A DNA stretch of 48,632 nt, taken from assembly GCA_015061915.1 (NCBI GenBank), contig SUVR01000014.1, positions 1-48,632 of the forward strand, read 5' to 3'. The notes under the pieces are model-generated. The model was not told where the DNA came from. It made no database searches and worked only from the letters and a program-made list of their open reading frames with translations. The first letter of the stretch is position 1. Each line of letters starts with the position of its first letter. The DNA comes from Lentisphaerota bacterium. Lineage in GTDB: Bacteria; Verrucomicrobiota; Lentisphaeria; Victivallales; UBA1829. Shown here piece after piece: positions 7,752-16,942 of this stretch. Made by a program: the position numbers and the translations under genes.

Positions 7752-9206
7752 ATGAAACGGTTTTTACTTTTTGCGGCGTTTCTGGCAACGCTGCTGTTTT
7801 GCGGGTGTGAGGATTCTGCCCGCCCGAAGCTGGTTATGGCGACCAATGCGGAGTTCCCCCCGTACGAATATCTGGTCGGGGAGCAGATCGACGGCATTGA
7901 CCCGGCGATCGTCCGCCTCATCGCAGAAAAACTGGATCGCGATGTCAAGATCGACAATATGAAATTTGATTCCGTCATCGCTGCTGTCCAGACGGGCAAG
8001 GCGGACATCGCGGCGTCCGGGCTGACGGTCACCGAGGACCGGAAGAAACAGGTCCTTTTCACCATCCCGTACATCGTGGCGGAACAGCTGATCATTGTGC
8101 CGGAAAACTCTCCCATCAAGGCAAAAGCGGATCTCAAAGGCAAACGGGTGGGCGTCCAGCTCGGTACGACCGGTGATACCTATATGACGGAAAATATCCA
8201 GCAGCCGGAACGCTTTGACAATGGCGCTCTTGCCGTTTCCGCTCTCATTTCCGGAAAACTGGATGCGGTGGTCATTGACAACGAACCGGCGAAAGTTTAT
8301 GTGCAGAAGCACCCCGGTCTGATCATTCTTTCCGAACCCCTGACCGTGGAGGAATATGCCTTTGCCTTCAACAAGAAGGATACGGAACTCTGTGCAAAAT
8401 TCAACGCCGAACTGCAGAAACTGAAAGAATCCGGCGAACTGGATGAGATCATCCGCAGTTACAAAGAAGGTCAGCAGCAGGAAGAGGAAGCCGGTTCGGG
8501 TACCTTCTGGGGAAAGATCAAACATTCCTTCTATCTGAATTTTGTGAAAGATAAACGGTATATGTATCTGATCAAGGGCTTCCTGGTCACACTGGAGATC
8601 ACGGTTTTTGCGGTCCTTATCGGGATCGTGATCGGGTTCCTGGTGGCGATTGTCCGCAGCACTGCCGATCAGACCCGCAACAAAAGTTTCCTTCTGAAAT
8701 TTCTGGACAGCCTTTGCAAGATCTATCTCACGGTGATCCGCGGGACCCCGGTGGTGGTGCAGCTGTTGATCATCTACTTCGTGATCTTCGGGGCGGTGGA
8801 TGTGAGCAAAGTGCTGGTCGCCATTATTGCTTTCGGGATCAACTCCGGTGCTTATGTGGCGGAGATCTTCCGGGCGGGGATCATGTCCATTGACCGCGGT
8901 CAGATGGAAGCGGGGCGCAGTCTGGGGCTTTCCTACGCACAGACCATGCAGTCCGTCATCGTTCCCCAGGCGTTCAAAAATGTGCTGCCCGCCCTCGGAA
9001 ACGAGTTGATCGTGCTGTTGAAAGAGACCAGTGTTGCCGGGTATATCGCCCTGCAGGATCTGACCAAAGGCGGCGATATTATCCGCAGTCAGACCTACGA
9101 TGCGTTTATGCCCTTGATTGCAGTTGCCCTGATCTATCTCTCTGTTGTGATGCTCCTCACTTATCTGCTGGGGCGCTTGGAAAGGAGTCTGAAGACCAAT
9201 GAATAA
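7752..9206 (+). CDS. Polar amino-acid ABC transporter, fused substrate-binding protein and permease
   Basis: 484 aa from ATG 7752 (AAAGGA 12 bp upstream; in-frame ATG 7731 lacks a ribosome site). A signal peptide ends in a lipobox-like LFCGC with Cys19. Residues ~26-240 are a family-3 periplasmic binding protein (the [11 protein letters not shown] start and the G[11 protein letters not shown] region are typical of HisJ/GlnH). After a Gln/Glu linker, residues ~260-484 are a HisM/GlnP-type permease with about five helices and the EAA loop ([13 protein letters not shown]...VLPALGNE) that docks on the ATPase. Such fusions are well known in Gram-positive and some PVC bacteria. The ATPase gene overlaps the 3' end by 8 bp, giving a two-gene importer. 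Substrate cannot be told; a polar or charged amino acid is likely. Confidence 0.92.
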   Translation: MKRFLLFAAFLATLLFCGCEDSARPKLVMATNAEFPPYEYLVGEQIDGIDPAIVRLIAEKLDRDVKIDNMKFDSVIAAVQTGKADIAASGLTVTEDRKKQVLFTIPYIVAEQLIIVPENSPIKAKADLKGKRVGVQLGTTGDTYMTENIQQPERFDNGALAVSALISGKLDAVVIDNEPAKVYVQKHPGLIILSEPLTVEEYAFAFNKKDTELCAKFNAELQKLKESGELDEIIRSYKEGQQQEEEAGSGTFWGKIKHSFYLNFVKDKRYMYLIKGFLVTLEITVFAVLIGIVIGFLVAIVRSTADQTRNKSFLLKFLDSLCKIYLTVIRGTPVVVQLLIIYFVIFGAVDVSKVLVAIIAFGINSGAYVAEIFRAGIMSIDRGQMEAGRSLGLSYAQTMQSVIVPQAFKNVLPALGNELIVLLKETSVAGYIALQDLTKGGDIIRSQTYDAFMPLIAVALIYLSVVMLLTYLLGRLERSLKTNE

Positions 9207-9933
9207 TGTAATTTTTGACATCGCCGGTCTGACCAAAGAATTCGGCACCCTTGCTGCGGTCAGCAATGTTTCCACGCAGATCAAACGGGGAGAGGCGGTC
9301 TTCGTTGTCGGTCCTTCCGGATCCGGAAAAAGTACCTTCCTGCGCTGCCTCAACCTGTTGGAAACGCCTACGTCCGGCACCATCCGCTTCAAGGATCAGG
9401 TGATCACGGATGACTCGTTGAACATCAATCACTACCGCCAGAATGTGGGTATGGTCTTCCAGCATTTCAACCTGTTCCCCAACCTGACGATCCATCAAAA
9501 TATCACTCTCGCGCCACTCAAAACACAGAGAATGACGCATCAGGAAGCAGACGAACGGGCAGATGCCCTGCTGAAACGGATCGGACTGTATGACAAGCGG
9601 GATGTCTATCCCGCCCAGCTTTCCGGCGGTCAGAAGCAGCGTGTCGCCATCGTGCGTGCCCTCGCTATGAATCCGGATGTGCTTCTCTTTGACGAGCCGA
9701 CATCCGCTCTCGACCCCGAAATGGTGGGCGAAGTTTTGGCGCTGATGAAAGATCTGGCGCAGGAAGGTATGACCATGGTGGTGGTGACCCATGAAATCGG
9801 ATTCGCAGCGGAAGTCGCGGACCGGATCATCTTTATGGATCACGGGCAGATCGTCGTCTCCGGTACGCCGGATGAAGTGATCCGCAACAGCACCATCCCC
9901 CGTGTGCGTGACTTTTTCTCAAAAGTTCTGTGA
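9199..9933 (+). CDS. Amino-acid ABC transporter ATP-binding protein (GlnQ/HisP type)
   Basis: 244 aa, overlapping the permease end by 8 bp (translational coupling). Complete ATPase motifs: Walker [10 protein letters not shown] (38-46), Q-loop in [11 protein letters not shown], signature LSGGQKQR, Walker B plus D-loop [14 protein letters not shown], and the switch His in [10 protein letters not shown]. Length and motif wording are those of polar amino-acid importers. It powers the fused binding-protein/permease encoded just upstream. No clear terminator was found after its stop. Confidence 0.95.
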   Translation: MNNVIFDIAGLTKEFGTLAAVSNVSTQIKRGEAVFVVGPSGSGKSTFLRCLNLLETPTSGTIRFKDQVITDDSLNINHYRQNVGMVFQHFNLFPNLTIHQNITLAPLKTQRMTHQEADERADALLKRIGLYDKRDVYPAQLSGGQKQRVAIVRALAMNPDVLLFDEPTSALDPEMVGEVLALMKDLAQEGMTMVVVTHEIGFAAEVADRIIFMDHGQIVVSGTPDEVIRNSTIPRVRDFFSKVL

Positions 9934-9961
9934 TTTTTTCCGGTTTTTGCACAACACTTCC

Positions 9962-9989
9962 TTGATTTTGTCCTGCCGGGGTGTACTTT
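9962..9989 (+). promoter_or_regulatory. Promoter of the 10038-14606 operon, overlapped by an inverted repeat
   Basis: TTGATT at 9962-9967, 16-bp spacer, TACTTT at 9984-9989. A perfect 7-bp inverted repeat (CCGGGGT 9976-9982, ACCCCGG 9991-9997) brackets the -10 box, an arrangement that suits repressor binding. No regulator gene lies next to it. Confidence 0.55.
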
Positions 9990-10037
9990 AACCCCGGAAC
10001 GGGATGACTTTATCAAACAAAATCAAAGGAATCAATT

Positions 10038-10913
10038 ATGTTTCAGGTACCGGTTACGTTCTGTTACGGGTTCGCTGGTGTGCCGAACTCCGTACGCGCC
10101 AATATCATGCACGAATTCGCCGCCTGCGGTGCGAAGCATCTTGTGCTGACCAACACCCTTATCTCCATGATCATGGCAGATGCCAACCTCGCCAAAAAAC
10201 TCCGCGCCGAAATGAGCGATGCCGGGTTGACATTTGTGGATGCTCATTCGCCCTTTCAGGGCGTCTATGACCCCATTTATCCCGATCCCGCATTCCGCCC
10301 CCAGATGATTCGCCGGCAGCAGCTCTGCCTCCAGATCTGTCAGGATATGGGCGTGGATACCTATACCATCCATGTGGGCAACGACTTCCATTACCCGGAG
10401 ATCCCCCTGCAGAAACATATCGACAACATCTGTTCTGCGCTGGATCAGATCCTGCCCGTGGCAGAGGAAACGGGCGTCACGGTGGGCATCGAAAACATCT
10501 GGGTCCGCTCCAATGTGTCTCCGATCCTTATTGACATCAAGAAAAAATTTCCCACGCCCTACCTGGGGCTCTGCTTTGACTCCGGTCATGCACACCTGAT
10601 GGAAGAAGGACACAAGTTTGAAGAAAATGCGGTCAACGACCTCTGGCGTGCCGTGGGTTGCGAACCCGTTTGGCAGCAGAATATTCTGGAAGAAATGCTG
10701 TCGGATGTGGTCAACTGCCACCTGCACGATAACAACGGGCAATGGGACAACCACTGGCTCCCCGGTGCGGGGACCATCGACTGGAAACGGATCATCGGGC
10801 TCCTCAAGAAAGCGCCTCGCCTGAAAAATATCCAAAGTGAAGTCCAGCTGCCGGGCGATAAACTTTCCATCCGGGCTGTGGTGGAAAAATTCAACGAACT
10901 GAGTGAGCTCTGA
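10038..10913 (+). CDS. Sugar phosphate isomerase/epimerase-like TIM-barrel protein
   Basis: 291 aa, AAAGGA before ATG 10038. It belongs to the xylose-isomerase-like / AP-endonuclease-2 superfamily. Probable metal ligands are Glu152 (GIEN), Asp181 and His184 (CFDSGHAH), His228/His230 (CHLHDNNG) and Glu268 (QSEVQ). Relatives isomerise or epimerise keto-sugars, inosose or hydroxypyruvate; the exact substrate cannot be read. First gene of an operon with two glycosidase-like proteins: a ribosome site bridges the 15-bp gap to the next gene. It probably processes the sugar they release, but could act on a 3-keto intermediate made by an oxidoreductase such as the one at 16943. Confidence 0.85.
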   Translation: MFQVPVTFCYGFAGVPNSVRANIMHEFAACGAKHLVLTNTLISMIMADANLAKKLRAEMSDAGLTFVDAHSPFQGVYDPIYPDPAFRPQMIRRQQLCLQICQDMGVDTYTIHVGNDFHYPEIPLQKHIDNICSALDQILPVAEETGVTVGIENIWVRSNVSPILIDIKKKFPTPYLGLCFDSGHAHLMEEGHKFEENAVNDLWRAVGCEPVWQQNILEEMLSDVVNCHLHDNNGQWDNHWLPGAGTIDWKRIIGLLKKAPRLKNIQSEVQLPGDKLSIRAVVEKFNELSEL

Positions 10914-10928
10914 ACCGGGAGGTGATCC

Positions 10929-12998
10929 GTGGCGGAAAAGAATTACGACTTCCGGAAACGCCTTGCCATTCTGCATCCGCCACGTCTTGCCTCCGATGCT
11001 GAACCGGTACAGGCGGATGAAACGCTCCTCGATACCGGATGGAAGATCGTTCCGCTCTCCGATGCGCCTGTGATCCAACAGGTTACGCTTGACTTACAGG
11101 ACTACTTCCGCAACAGTATGGCACTGGAACTTCCCATCGTTCCGGAGGGTACGGAGAAGGTCATTACCATCGGCATTTCGCCGGAACCGGATCCCCTTAC
11201 ATCCCGCCTCACCGCCTCGGAGAACGTCGTTGCCATTACCGGCGCCACTGAACGGGAGGCGGCGCAGGGCTGCTACCGGCTGGAAGATGAACTGAACCTG
11301 CGGGGTCTCCCTGCGGTCAAACAGGGCAGCCGCACCTTCACCCGCCTGTTCTCTCCACGCATGACCCACTCCGGATGGGAGTTTGAACATTTTCCGGATG
11401 AACACCTTGCACAGATCGCACACGCCGGAATGGATGCTATTCTCATCTTCCTGCGGGAGCCGCCGGATATGACCCGCAACGGCAGGATCGACGTCAATGC
11501 CGAGGTCGCCCGTGCGGCAAAATACGGCTTGGATGTCTATATCTACCCCCACTTTCACACCCAGGCGGCGGAGTGTCATCCGCTGGATCCCGGCGCAGAG
11601 AAGTTTTATGATGACCTGTACGGCAGTATCATCCGCAACGCTCCCGGGATCAAAGGGCTGGTTTTTGTGGGCGAATCCATTGCCTTCCCCTCCCGCGATC
11701 CCGATACCGCCGGCTACTGGTGGAATCGTGTCCCCGGCGCAAAAAAGATGAACGGGTTTTACCCCTCCACCGACTGGCCGGACTGGATCCGGCTTGTGCG
11801 GGATGTGACACGCCGGTACAACCCGGATCTGGATCTGCTGTTCTGGACTTACAACTGGTTCTGGGCGGAGGAGAAGGAACGCCTTGCCCTCATCGAAAAA
11901 CTCCCCACGGATATCACGCTCCATGTGACCTATGAAATGGGCGATAACGCCATCGAAAAATGCGGCATCCCCACCTGGGTCACGGATTACTCCATCACCA
12001 CGGATGGACCCGGAACTGTGTTCGCTTCCGAGGCTGCGCTCGCCGCAAAACGGGGGATCCGCCTCACTTCCATGACCAACACCGGCGGTATGACCTGGGA
12101 CTGCGGCGTGGTGCCGTATATGCCTGTCCCCTTCCGCTGGCAGAAACGCTGCTGTTCCATCCGGGAATCCCGGAAAAAATGGGGCCTCGCCGGACTGATG
12201 GACAGTCACCATTACGGTTTTACTCCCGGCGTGATCCCGGAACTGGTCAAGTTCGCTTTTACGGCGGAAAACGATGCGGAGAAAGACTTTGCAGTACAGG
12301 CGCACGCTATAGCTGCCCGGGACTTCGGGAAAGCCAATGCAGATTCCGTCGTTGCCGTCTGGAAAGACTGGAGCGACGCGTTTTACTGGCACAGCGCCAC
12401 CACTTATGACCAGTACGGACCCCTGCGGGTCGGTCCCTCCTATCCCTTCACGCTTCCCGGCGTGACTATGCCCGATCCCCTTCATCCTCAATACGAGTAC
12501 AACAACGGGATCAAACACGGCACCGGCTGGAAGTATATGTTCCCCACTTACAGCTGCCCGGTGGACCGGTTGGAAGGTTCCATTGCTATGGCGGAGAAGG
12601 AGTTGCCACTGCTGGATGCCGGAAACCGGAAGATGCAGGCGCTGCTCCCCCGTGTTCCGGCGGAAAAACAGGATTTCGCCAAACGGGAAGCCGGGATCGG
12701 CAGTTTTCTCTATCACACGGTCCGGACCCAGTATAATGTGATGTGTTACCTCCGGGCGGGCTTGAAGGCAACGGCGGAAGGCGTCAGCCCGGAGGAGAAA
12801 GCCGCTGCCATCGCAGAGATGCGCCGGATCCTGGACGACGAAGAACAGAACGTGCGTGAAACCATCCCGCTGGTGGAGTATGACTCCCGCCTCGGCTGGG
12901 AACCCACCATGCTCTATACCACTGATGCTGACTGCCTGAACTGGAAACTGGAACAACTGAACGACGCCCGAAAAGATTTGAAAAGTCTTTCAAAATAA
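10929..12998 (+). CDS. Uncharacterised glycoside hydrolase-like protein with GH20/GH67-type N-domain
   Basis: 689 aa from GTG 10929, selected by an excellent Shine-Dalgarno (GGAGGTGA at 10918-10925). Residues ~30-125 look like the small alpha/beta domain that precedes the barrel in GH20, GH67 and GH84 enzymes (ITGATEREAAQGCYRLEDEL). Residues ~135-460 look like a TIM barrel; strand ends include LVFVGES with Glu249, a candidate catalytic acid, and LDLLFWTYNWFW. The C-terminal ~200 residues are helical. No signal peptide is present, so it appears cytoplasmic and would act on imported oligosaccharides. I cannot assign a numbered family. It lies between the isomerase-like and DUF4091 genes with short gaps (15 and 18 bp). 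Confidence 0.7.
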   Translation: MAEKNYDFRKRLAILHPPRLASDAEPVQADETLLDTGWKIVPLSDAPVIQQVTLDLQDYFRNSMALELPIVPEGTEKVITIGISPEPDPLTSRLTASENVVAITGATEREAAQGCYRLEDELNLRGLPAVKQGSRTFTRLFSPRMTHSGWEFEHFPDEHLAQIAHAGMDAILIFLREPPDMTRNGRIDVNAEVARAAKYGLDVYIYPHFHTQAAECHPLDPGAEKFYDDLYGSIIRNAPGIKGLVFVGESIAFPSRDPDTAGYWWNRVPGAKKMNGFYPSTDWPDWIRLVRDVTRRYNPDLDLLFWTYNWFWAEEKERLALIEKLPTDITLHVTYEMGDNAIEKCGIPTWVTDYSITTDGPGTVFASEAALAAKRGIRLTSMTNTGGMTWDCGVVPYMPVPFRWQKRCCSIRESRKKWGLAGLMDSHHYGFTPGVIPELVKFAFTAENDAEKDFAVQAHAIAARDFGKANADSVVAVWKDWSDAFYWHSATTYDQYGPLRVGPSYPFTLPGVTMPDPLHPQYEYNNGIKHGTGWKYMFPTYSCPVDRLEGSIAMAEKELPLLDAGNRKMQALLPRVPAEKQDFAKREAGIGSFLYHTVRTQYNVMCYLRAGLKATAEGVSPEEKAAAIAEMRRILDDEEQNVRETIPLVEYDSRLGWEPTMLYTTDADCLNWKLEQLNDARKDLKSLSK

Positions 12999-13016
12999 AC
13001 GGAAAAGGACAACACG

Positions 13017-14606
13017 ATGGAACTTTACTGGCACGATTCTCTGGAATGGCTGTACCCGGATCAGCTGAAAGAAAACGCTCTGAAAACCAAAACTCCCGTG
13101 CTGGATGTGCCGCGGGGCGGCATCGCCTCCATTGTGCTGGCGGTGGATCAGGTACCCGCAGAGACGGAGATCGTCATCGCCGCCGATACGCCGGGATGTC
13201 AGCTCTTTGAGATGGTGGATGTCTGCGTCAACATAAATACTGCAGAAGACTGCTTCGCCGCCATGAACGGCAAAACTGTCTCAAAATCTGCCGTCCGCCT
13301 TGCCCCCTACCGGGTCTATGACCCCCTGAAGCCCTGCGGCGGCACCTTCCGCGGACCCGGCGCAATTCTGGTGCAGTTCCCCGTGAAACGCAACGCAAAA
13401 ACGGGCGAAAATACGATCACCCTGACCGTTTCCGATGGCATCGAACGGAAGGAGATGAGCTTCCGTTACTGCGTCCATGCGGTCACTCTGCCGGAAGTGG
13501 GGAAGGGTTCCATTTTCCTGACCAACTGGACCAGTTGGGCGAATTTGAAACGGGAAAGCGGCGCCGAGGTATTCACCCCGAAATTCTGGCGGAAAGTGGC
13601 GGAACACGCCGCTATGATGAAACACGCCCGGCAGAATATGTTTCTGGTCCCGCTGACTCCGTTCCTGAAGTATGATAACGGTTCTTTCTCACTGGATACA
13701 AAGAATTTGAAGAAACTGATCCAAGTCTATACGGACGCCGGGATCCACTGGATCGAAGGCGGACACCTTGCCTATCGCGGGGAGGGCGGCTGGACTGCGA
13801 CGGATTTTGAGGTCCTCTGTTCCAAAAACTCCGTTCAGAGTGTGGCGGGGAACGGCGATCTTGCGGCGATCTGCCGTCCGCTGATGGACTTTATCCGGAA
13901 AAACAAACTGGAAAACCGCTGGATCCAGCACGCCACCGATGAACCGATCTATGAAAACGCCACTGCCTTCCGCGTTTTGACCGGACTGATCCGGAAATAT
14001 ATGCCCGGAATCCCCCTGATGGATGCGGTCTGCCAGACCGAATACACCCCCGGCGCGTTGGATATCTGGTGTCCGCAAGTGCAGAACTATCAGGCAGATC
14101 AGGCAAAGTTCGAGGCAATGCGTGCCCAGGGCGACCACCTCTGGACCTATACCTGCTGTTGTCCCGGCGGACCCTATCTGAACCGTCTGCTGGATGGGGA
14201 ACTCACACGCCCCCTGCTGCTTGGTTGGGGTTGTGGCAACTATGGCTTGGAAGGCTTCCTCCACTGGGGTTGGAATTACAATCTTTCCTATCCCGACGGC
14301 TCCCGGCAGGATCCCTTTGAAGAGACCGCCACCAAACATACCAGCGGCCCCAACTATCTGCCGCCGGGGGATACCCATCTGGTCTATCCGGGCAGAGACG
14401 GAACTGTGTGGAGTTCCTGCCGCCTTGAAGCCCAGCGGGAAGGCATGGAGGACTGGGAACTGATCCGGCAGCTGATGAAAAAAGATCCGGTAAAATGCCG
14501 GAAGATCATCCGGACCGTCTTCCGGGCGTTCAACGATTTTACGCCCGAACCCGCCGCCATCCGCAAAGCCCGGAAAGCGTTGCTTAAAGAACTGACAATC
14601 TGTTAA
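13017..14606 (+). CDS. DUF4091 / GH123-like glycoside hydrolase
   Basis: 529 aa. An N-terminal beta-sandwich (~1-155) is followed by a TIM-barrel-like region. The pair Asp308-Glu309 in ATDEP matches the adjacent Asp-Glu used by GH123 N-acetyl-hexosaminidases in substrate-assisted catalysis. The C-terminal part (LHWGWNYN, then GDTHLVYPGRDG and LEAQREGMEDWELI) is the DUF4091 signature that accompanies this fold. No signal peptide, so probably cytoplasmic. Last gene of the operon; its stop is 8 bp from the stop of the convergent gene at 14614. N-acetylgalactosamine glycosides are the best-known substrates of GH123, but DUF4091 is broader, so the substrate is open. Confidence 0.8.
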   Translation: MELYWHDSLEWLYPDQLKENALKTKTPVLDVPRGGIASIVLAVDQVPAETEIVIAADTPGCQLFEMVDVCVNINTAEDCFAAMNGKTVSKSAVRLAPYRVYDPLKPCGGTFRGPGAILVQFPVKRNAKTGENTITLTVSDGIERKEMSFRYCVHAVTLPEVGKGSIFLTNWTSWANLKRESGAEVFTPKFWRKVAEHAAMMKHARQNMFLVPLTPFLKYDNGSFSLDTKNLKKLIQVYTDAGIHWIEGGHLAYRGEGGWTATDFEVLCSKNSVQSVAGNGDLAAICRPLMDFIRKNKLENRWIQHATDEPIYENATAFRVLTGLIRKYMPGIPLMDAVCQTEYTPGALDIWCPQVQNYQADQAKFEAMRAQGDHLWTYTCCCPGGPYLNRLLDGELTRPLLLGWGCGNYGLEGFLHWGWNYNLSYPDGSRQDPFEETATKHTSGPNYLPPGDTHLVYPGRDGTVWSSCRLEAQREGMEDWELIRQLMKKDPVKCRKIIRTVFRAFNDFTPEPAAIRKARKALLKELTIC

Positions 14607-14613
14607 AAACGGT

Positions 14614-16149
14614 TCAGCCTTTTTCGCCGTCGATCACGATTTCCATCCAGATCAGTTCTTCGGCGAGGAGGGTGAACCAGCCTTTGTGGAAGATCTCCAC
14701 CACATTCCAGCCCTCGTGGAGCAGACCGGCGGGGATCTCTGCCTGAACATACCACGTCTGCGTCTCTTTTGACGCCGGGACGGGGTCGGGCAGAGGCGTA
14801 TCCTTCGGGAGTACGGGGCAGAGCTTCGTGTTCACAAGGATATCAATATCAAGGGGTTTTGTCGCTCCGATCACAACCTTTGCGGTCTTCCCCGCCACAT
14901 CCTCACCCACATTGACCTTCACGCCGCCGTTGCAGCACTGACTCCAGATCTGATGGGGGAACGTGAGACCCGCAAATTTTCCTTCGCCGTTCTGAACGTG
15001 GTTCGTGACCGCATGACGCCGTGCGTGTGCCGCCACTTTTTTCCGGTCGCCCACATACGAGAGGAAACGTTGCATTTCCGGGTGTTCCTTTGCCTGGAAG
15101 GGGAAATGGTTGTAAAGATAGATCGTATCCGCCCCCTGCTGATAATAGTTGCTTGCGAACCCGCAATCCGTCTCGGTAGTATAGCGGAAACTCCATATAT
15201 AATTGGGCGCGGCTTTCAGGGCGCAGTCGATGCACGGAGCGAGGATCACCGGGGCGGGCGCGAGCTGACGCCACAGCGTTATGTTGTAGTCCTGTTCCGT
15301 ACAAACATCTCTTGGACTTGGGATCAGCACATCGATCAAGCCTTCCTTTGCCCAGGTGTGGACATCCATACCCATCCCCATGGCATCCATCACCTGACCC
15401 GGCACCCGGACGGCGATCCGGAGGCGGTGTCCCCACTTCTTTTCCGCTTCATCGGCGGCGGCACGGACATCCCGCATAAATTGGGTCAGGATGGGGGTAT
15501 TGATCTCATCGTAGCCCGGCTTGAAGACCGGCGCACAGCGGAGCCAGTCCAGCTCGATCCCGTCCGATTCATAGTCCAGCAGATACTCCCGCGCCATGGC
15601 AAGGTGGTAATCATAAACTTCCTGCTGACCGTAATCAAAAGCGCCATCCACCCATTCCCCCCGCCAGCTGTGGCGGTACCACGCACGGATCAGATCCTTC
15701 CGTTCCTGCCAGAGGTCGCAGTGCTGGGGACGGTGTTCCTGTCCGATCCGGGAATGATGGACATCATTCATCCGCATACTGTGCCACATTTCCACGCCCT
15801 TTTCGTGACAGTAATCGTAACGGAGCTGCATATAGTCCGGACAATTCTTTTTCAGCGTAGTGTAGTTGATATAGAACATCTTATACTCATCTGCGCCGTT
15901 CTCCTTCGTAACCGGTTCCCCCCGCAGGAGCAAGGTGCCGTCTTCCGTCACTTCCAGGTCTTTATCGTAAGGCGTACCGACCTTGGTCGGGTAGAAACTA
16001 CGCTGGAAGTTCATATTGTAAAAGATGGCTTCCACGCCGCCGCCGGCAGTATAAAAATCCACATCTGCCCGGATGCCCTCTGCGGTCATCTGTTCCGGTT
16101 TTGCGATCCAGAAATTCCATGCGTCCGAATTGATAAAAATCCCGCTCAT
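14614..16149 (-). CDS. Glycosyl hydrolase-like TIM-barrel protein (GHL10-like)
   Basis: 511 aa, with AAGGAG before the start at 16149. The region around 176-205 (VYDYHLAMAREYLL, then DGIELDWLR) is typical of GHL-type barrels related to GH10/GH13, with Asp196, Glu199 and Asp201 as candidate active-site residues. Upstream, HSMRMNDVHH (123-132) would line the pocket. A C-terminal beta domain (~410-511) follows. No signal peptide is visible. A 133-bp gap separates it from the upstream SGNH gene and could hold its own promoter (TTGGAA with TACCGT at a long 18-bp spacing). Family assignment is at fold level only. Confidence 0.75.
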   Translation of the reverse strand: MSGIFINSDAWNFWIAKPEQMTAEGIRADVDFYTAGGGVEAIFYNMNFQRSFYPTKVGTPYDKDLEVTEDGTLLLRGEPVTKENGADEYKMFYINYTTLKKNCPDYMQLRYDYCHEKGVEMWHSMRMNDVHHSRIGQEHRPQHCDLWQERKDLIRAWYRHSWRGEWVDGAFDYGQQEVYDYHLAMAREYLLDYESDGIELDWLRCAPVFKPGYDEINTPILTQFMRDVRAAADEAEKKWGHRLRIAVRVPGQVMDAMGMGMDVHTWAKEGLIDVLIPSPRDVCTEQDYNITLWRQLAPAPVILAPCIDCALKAAPNYIWSFRYTTETDCGFASNYYQQGADTIYLYNHFPFQAKEHPEMQRFLSYVGDRKKVAAHARRHAVTNHVQNGEGKFAGLTFPHQIWSQCCNGGVKVNVGEDVAGKTAKVVIGATKPLDIDILVNTKLCPVLPKDTPLPDPVPASKETQTWYVQAEIPAGLLHEGWNVVEIFHKGWFTLLAEELIWMEIVIDGEKG

Positions 16150-16282
16150 AAGCTGACTCCTTGATTGTTTTTTGTCCTGTCTTAACGGTACACTCTCCTG
16201 CCCGCATTTTCCAATGAAAAAGGCGGAAAATTGATAAAAAAGTTCTGAAATGTTACAGAAATGTTTTGAATGCTGACGGAAC

Positions 16283-16915
16283 TTATGCCATCAGTTTTTT
16301 CATCACATAGCGCTGCACGGTGTAGGTATAGACCCGGGCGCCGTTATCGGAAAGATGGCAGCCGTCCACTGTGCCGGAAATAGATGTAAGTCCATTGTTT
16401 GCAAATACATCATTCATGTTGATATAGTCTGCGCCTTCTTTTTTTGCGGCGCTTTCCGCCCGCTGCCGGTAGAGTTCCACCATCTGATCGCCGTCCATAC
16501 CGTTGGGATAGAGCAGCAGATTGCCGAAGGCGAAGTTATGATTGCCCAGCACCAGTACATCCGCCCCGATGTTTTTTGAATTCCGGATCATGTTGCACAT
16601 GGCAGCTTCGTATTCATCCGGCGTACCGATGGGGTGGGCGCCGAATGTTTTATCCTGACGCATATCATTGAAACCGAACTGGATAATGACCAGATCCGGA
16701 TTTTCGGGCTTGACTTTTTCCTCAAAGTAGTTCTGCCCCCAGATGCCCGAAAGACCGCACTCGGTAATATTGACCACTTCCACGTCCGTGCCGCAGTAGA
16801 AGGAGACCTGCATGGAGCGCAGCAGGCGGTCCGGCCAGGGAACTTCGCACTGCCTGCCGATGGAGTCACCCCACACGAGGATTTTATACGTTTTCTGATC
16901 GTTGTTGTTGCTCAT
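16283..16915 (-). CDS. SGNH/GDSL-type hydrolase, probable carbohydrate esterase
   Basis: 210 aa. SGNH blocks are all present: block I GDSI (Ser18), block II Gly in ECGLSGIWG, block III GFND (Asn83), block V DGCH (Asp184, His187). Enzymes of this size often remove acetyl or other acyl groups from polysaccharides or sialic acids. No signal peptide, so it would work in the cytoplasm on imported material. It lies 27 bp after the Gfo/Idh gene in the same direction, so the two form an operon transcribed from the promoter at 18019-18046. Confidence 0.88.
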   Translation of the reverse strand: MSNNNDQKTYKILVWGDSIGRQCEVPWPDRLLRSMQVSFYCGTDVEVVNITECGLSGIWGQNYFEEKVKPENPDLVIIQFGFNDMRQDKTFGAHPIGTPDEYEAAMCNMIRNSKNIGADVLVLGNHNFAFGNLLLYPNGMDGDQMVELYRQRAESAAKKEGADYINMNDVFANNGLTSISGTVDGCHLSDNGARVYTYTVQRYVMKKLMA

Positions 16916-16942
16916 ATTGTTACATCCTTTCGATTGAGTTTT

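Noticed and set aside
7764-9392. 542-codon frame antisense to the ABC transporter, and similar shadows at 11094-12956
   Set aside because: The plus-strand products have clear family motifs; the antisense ones are rich in His, Arg and Gln in the way of codon mirrors.
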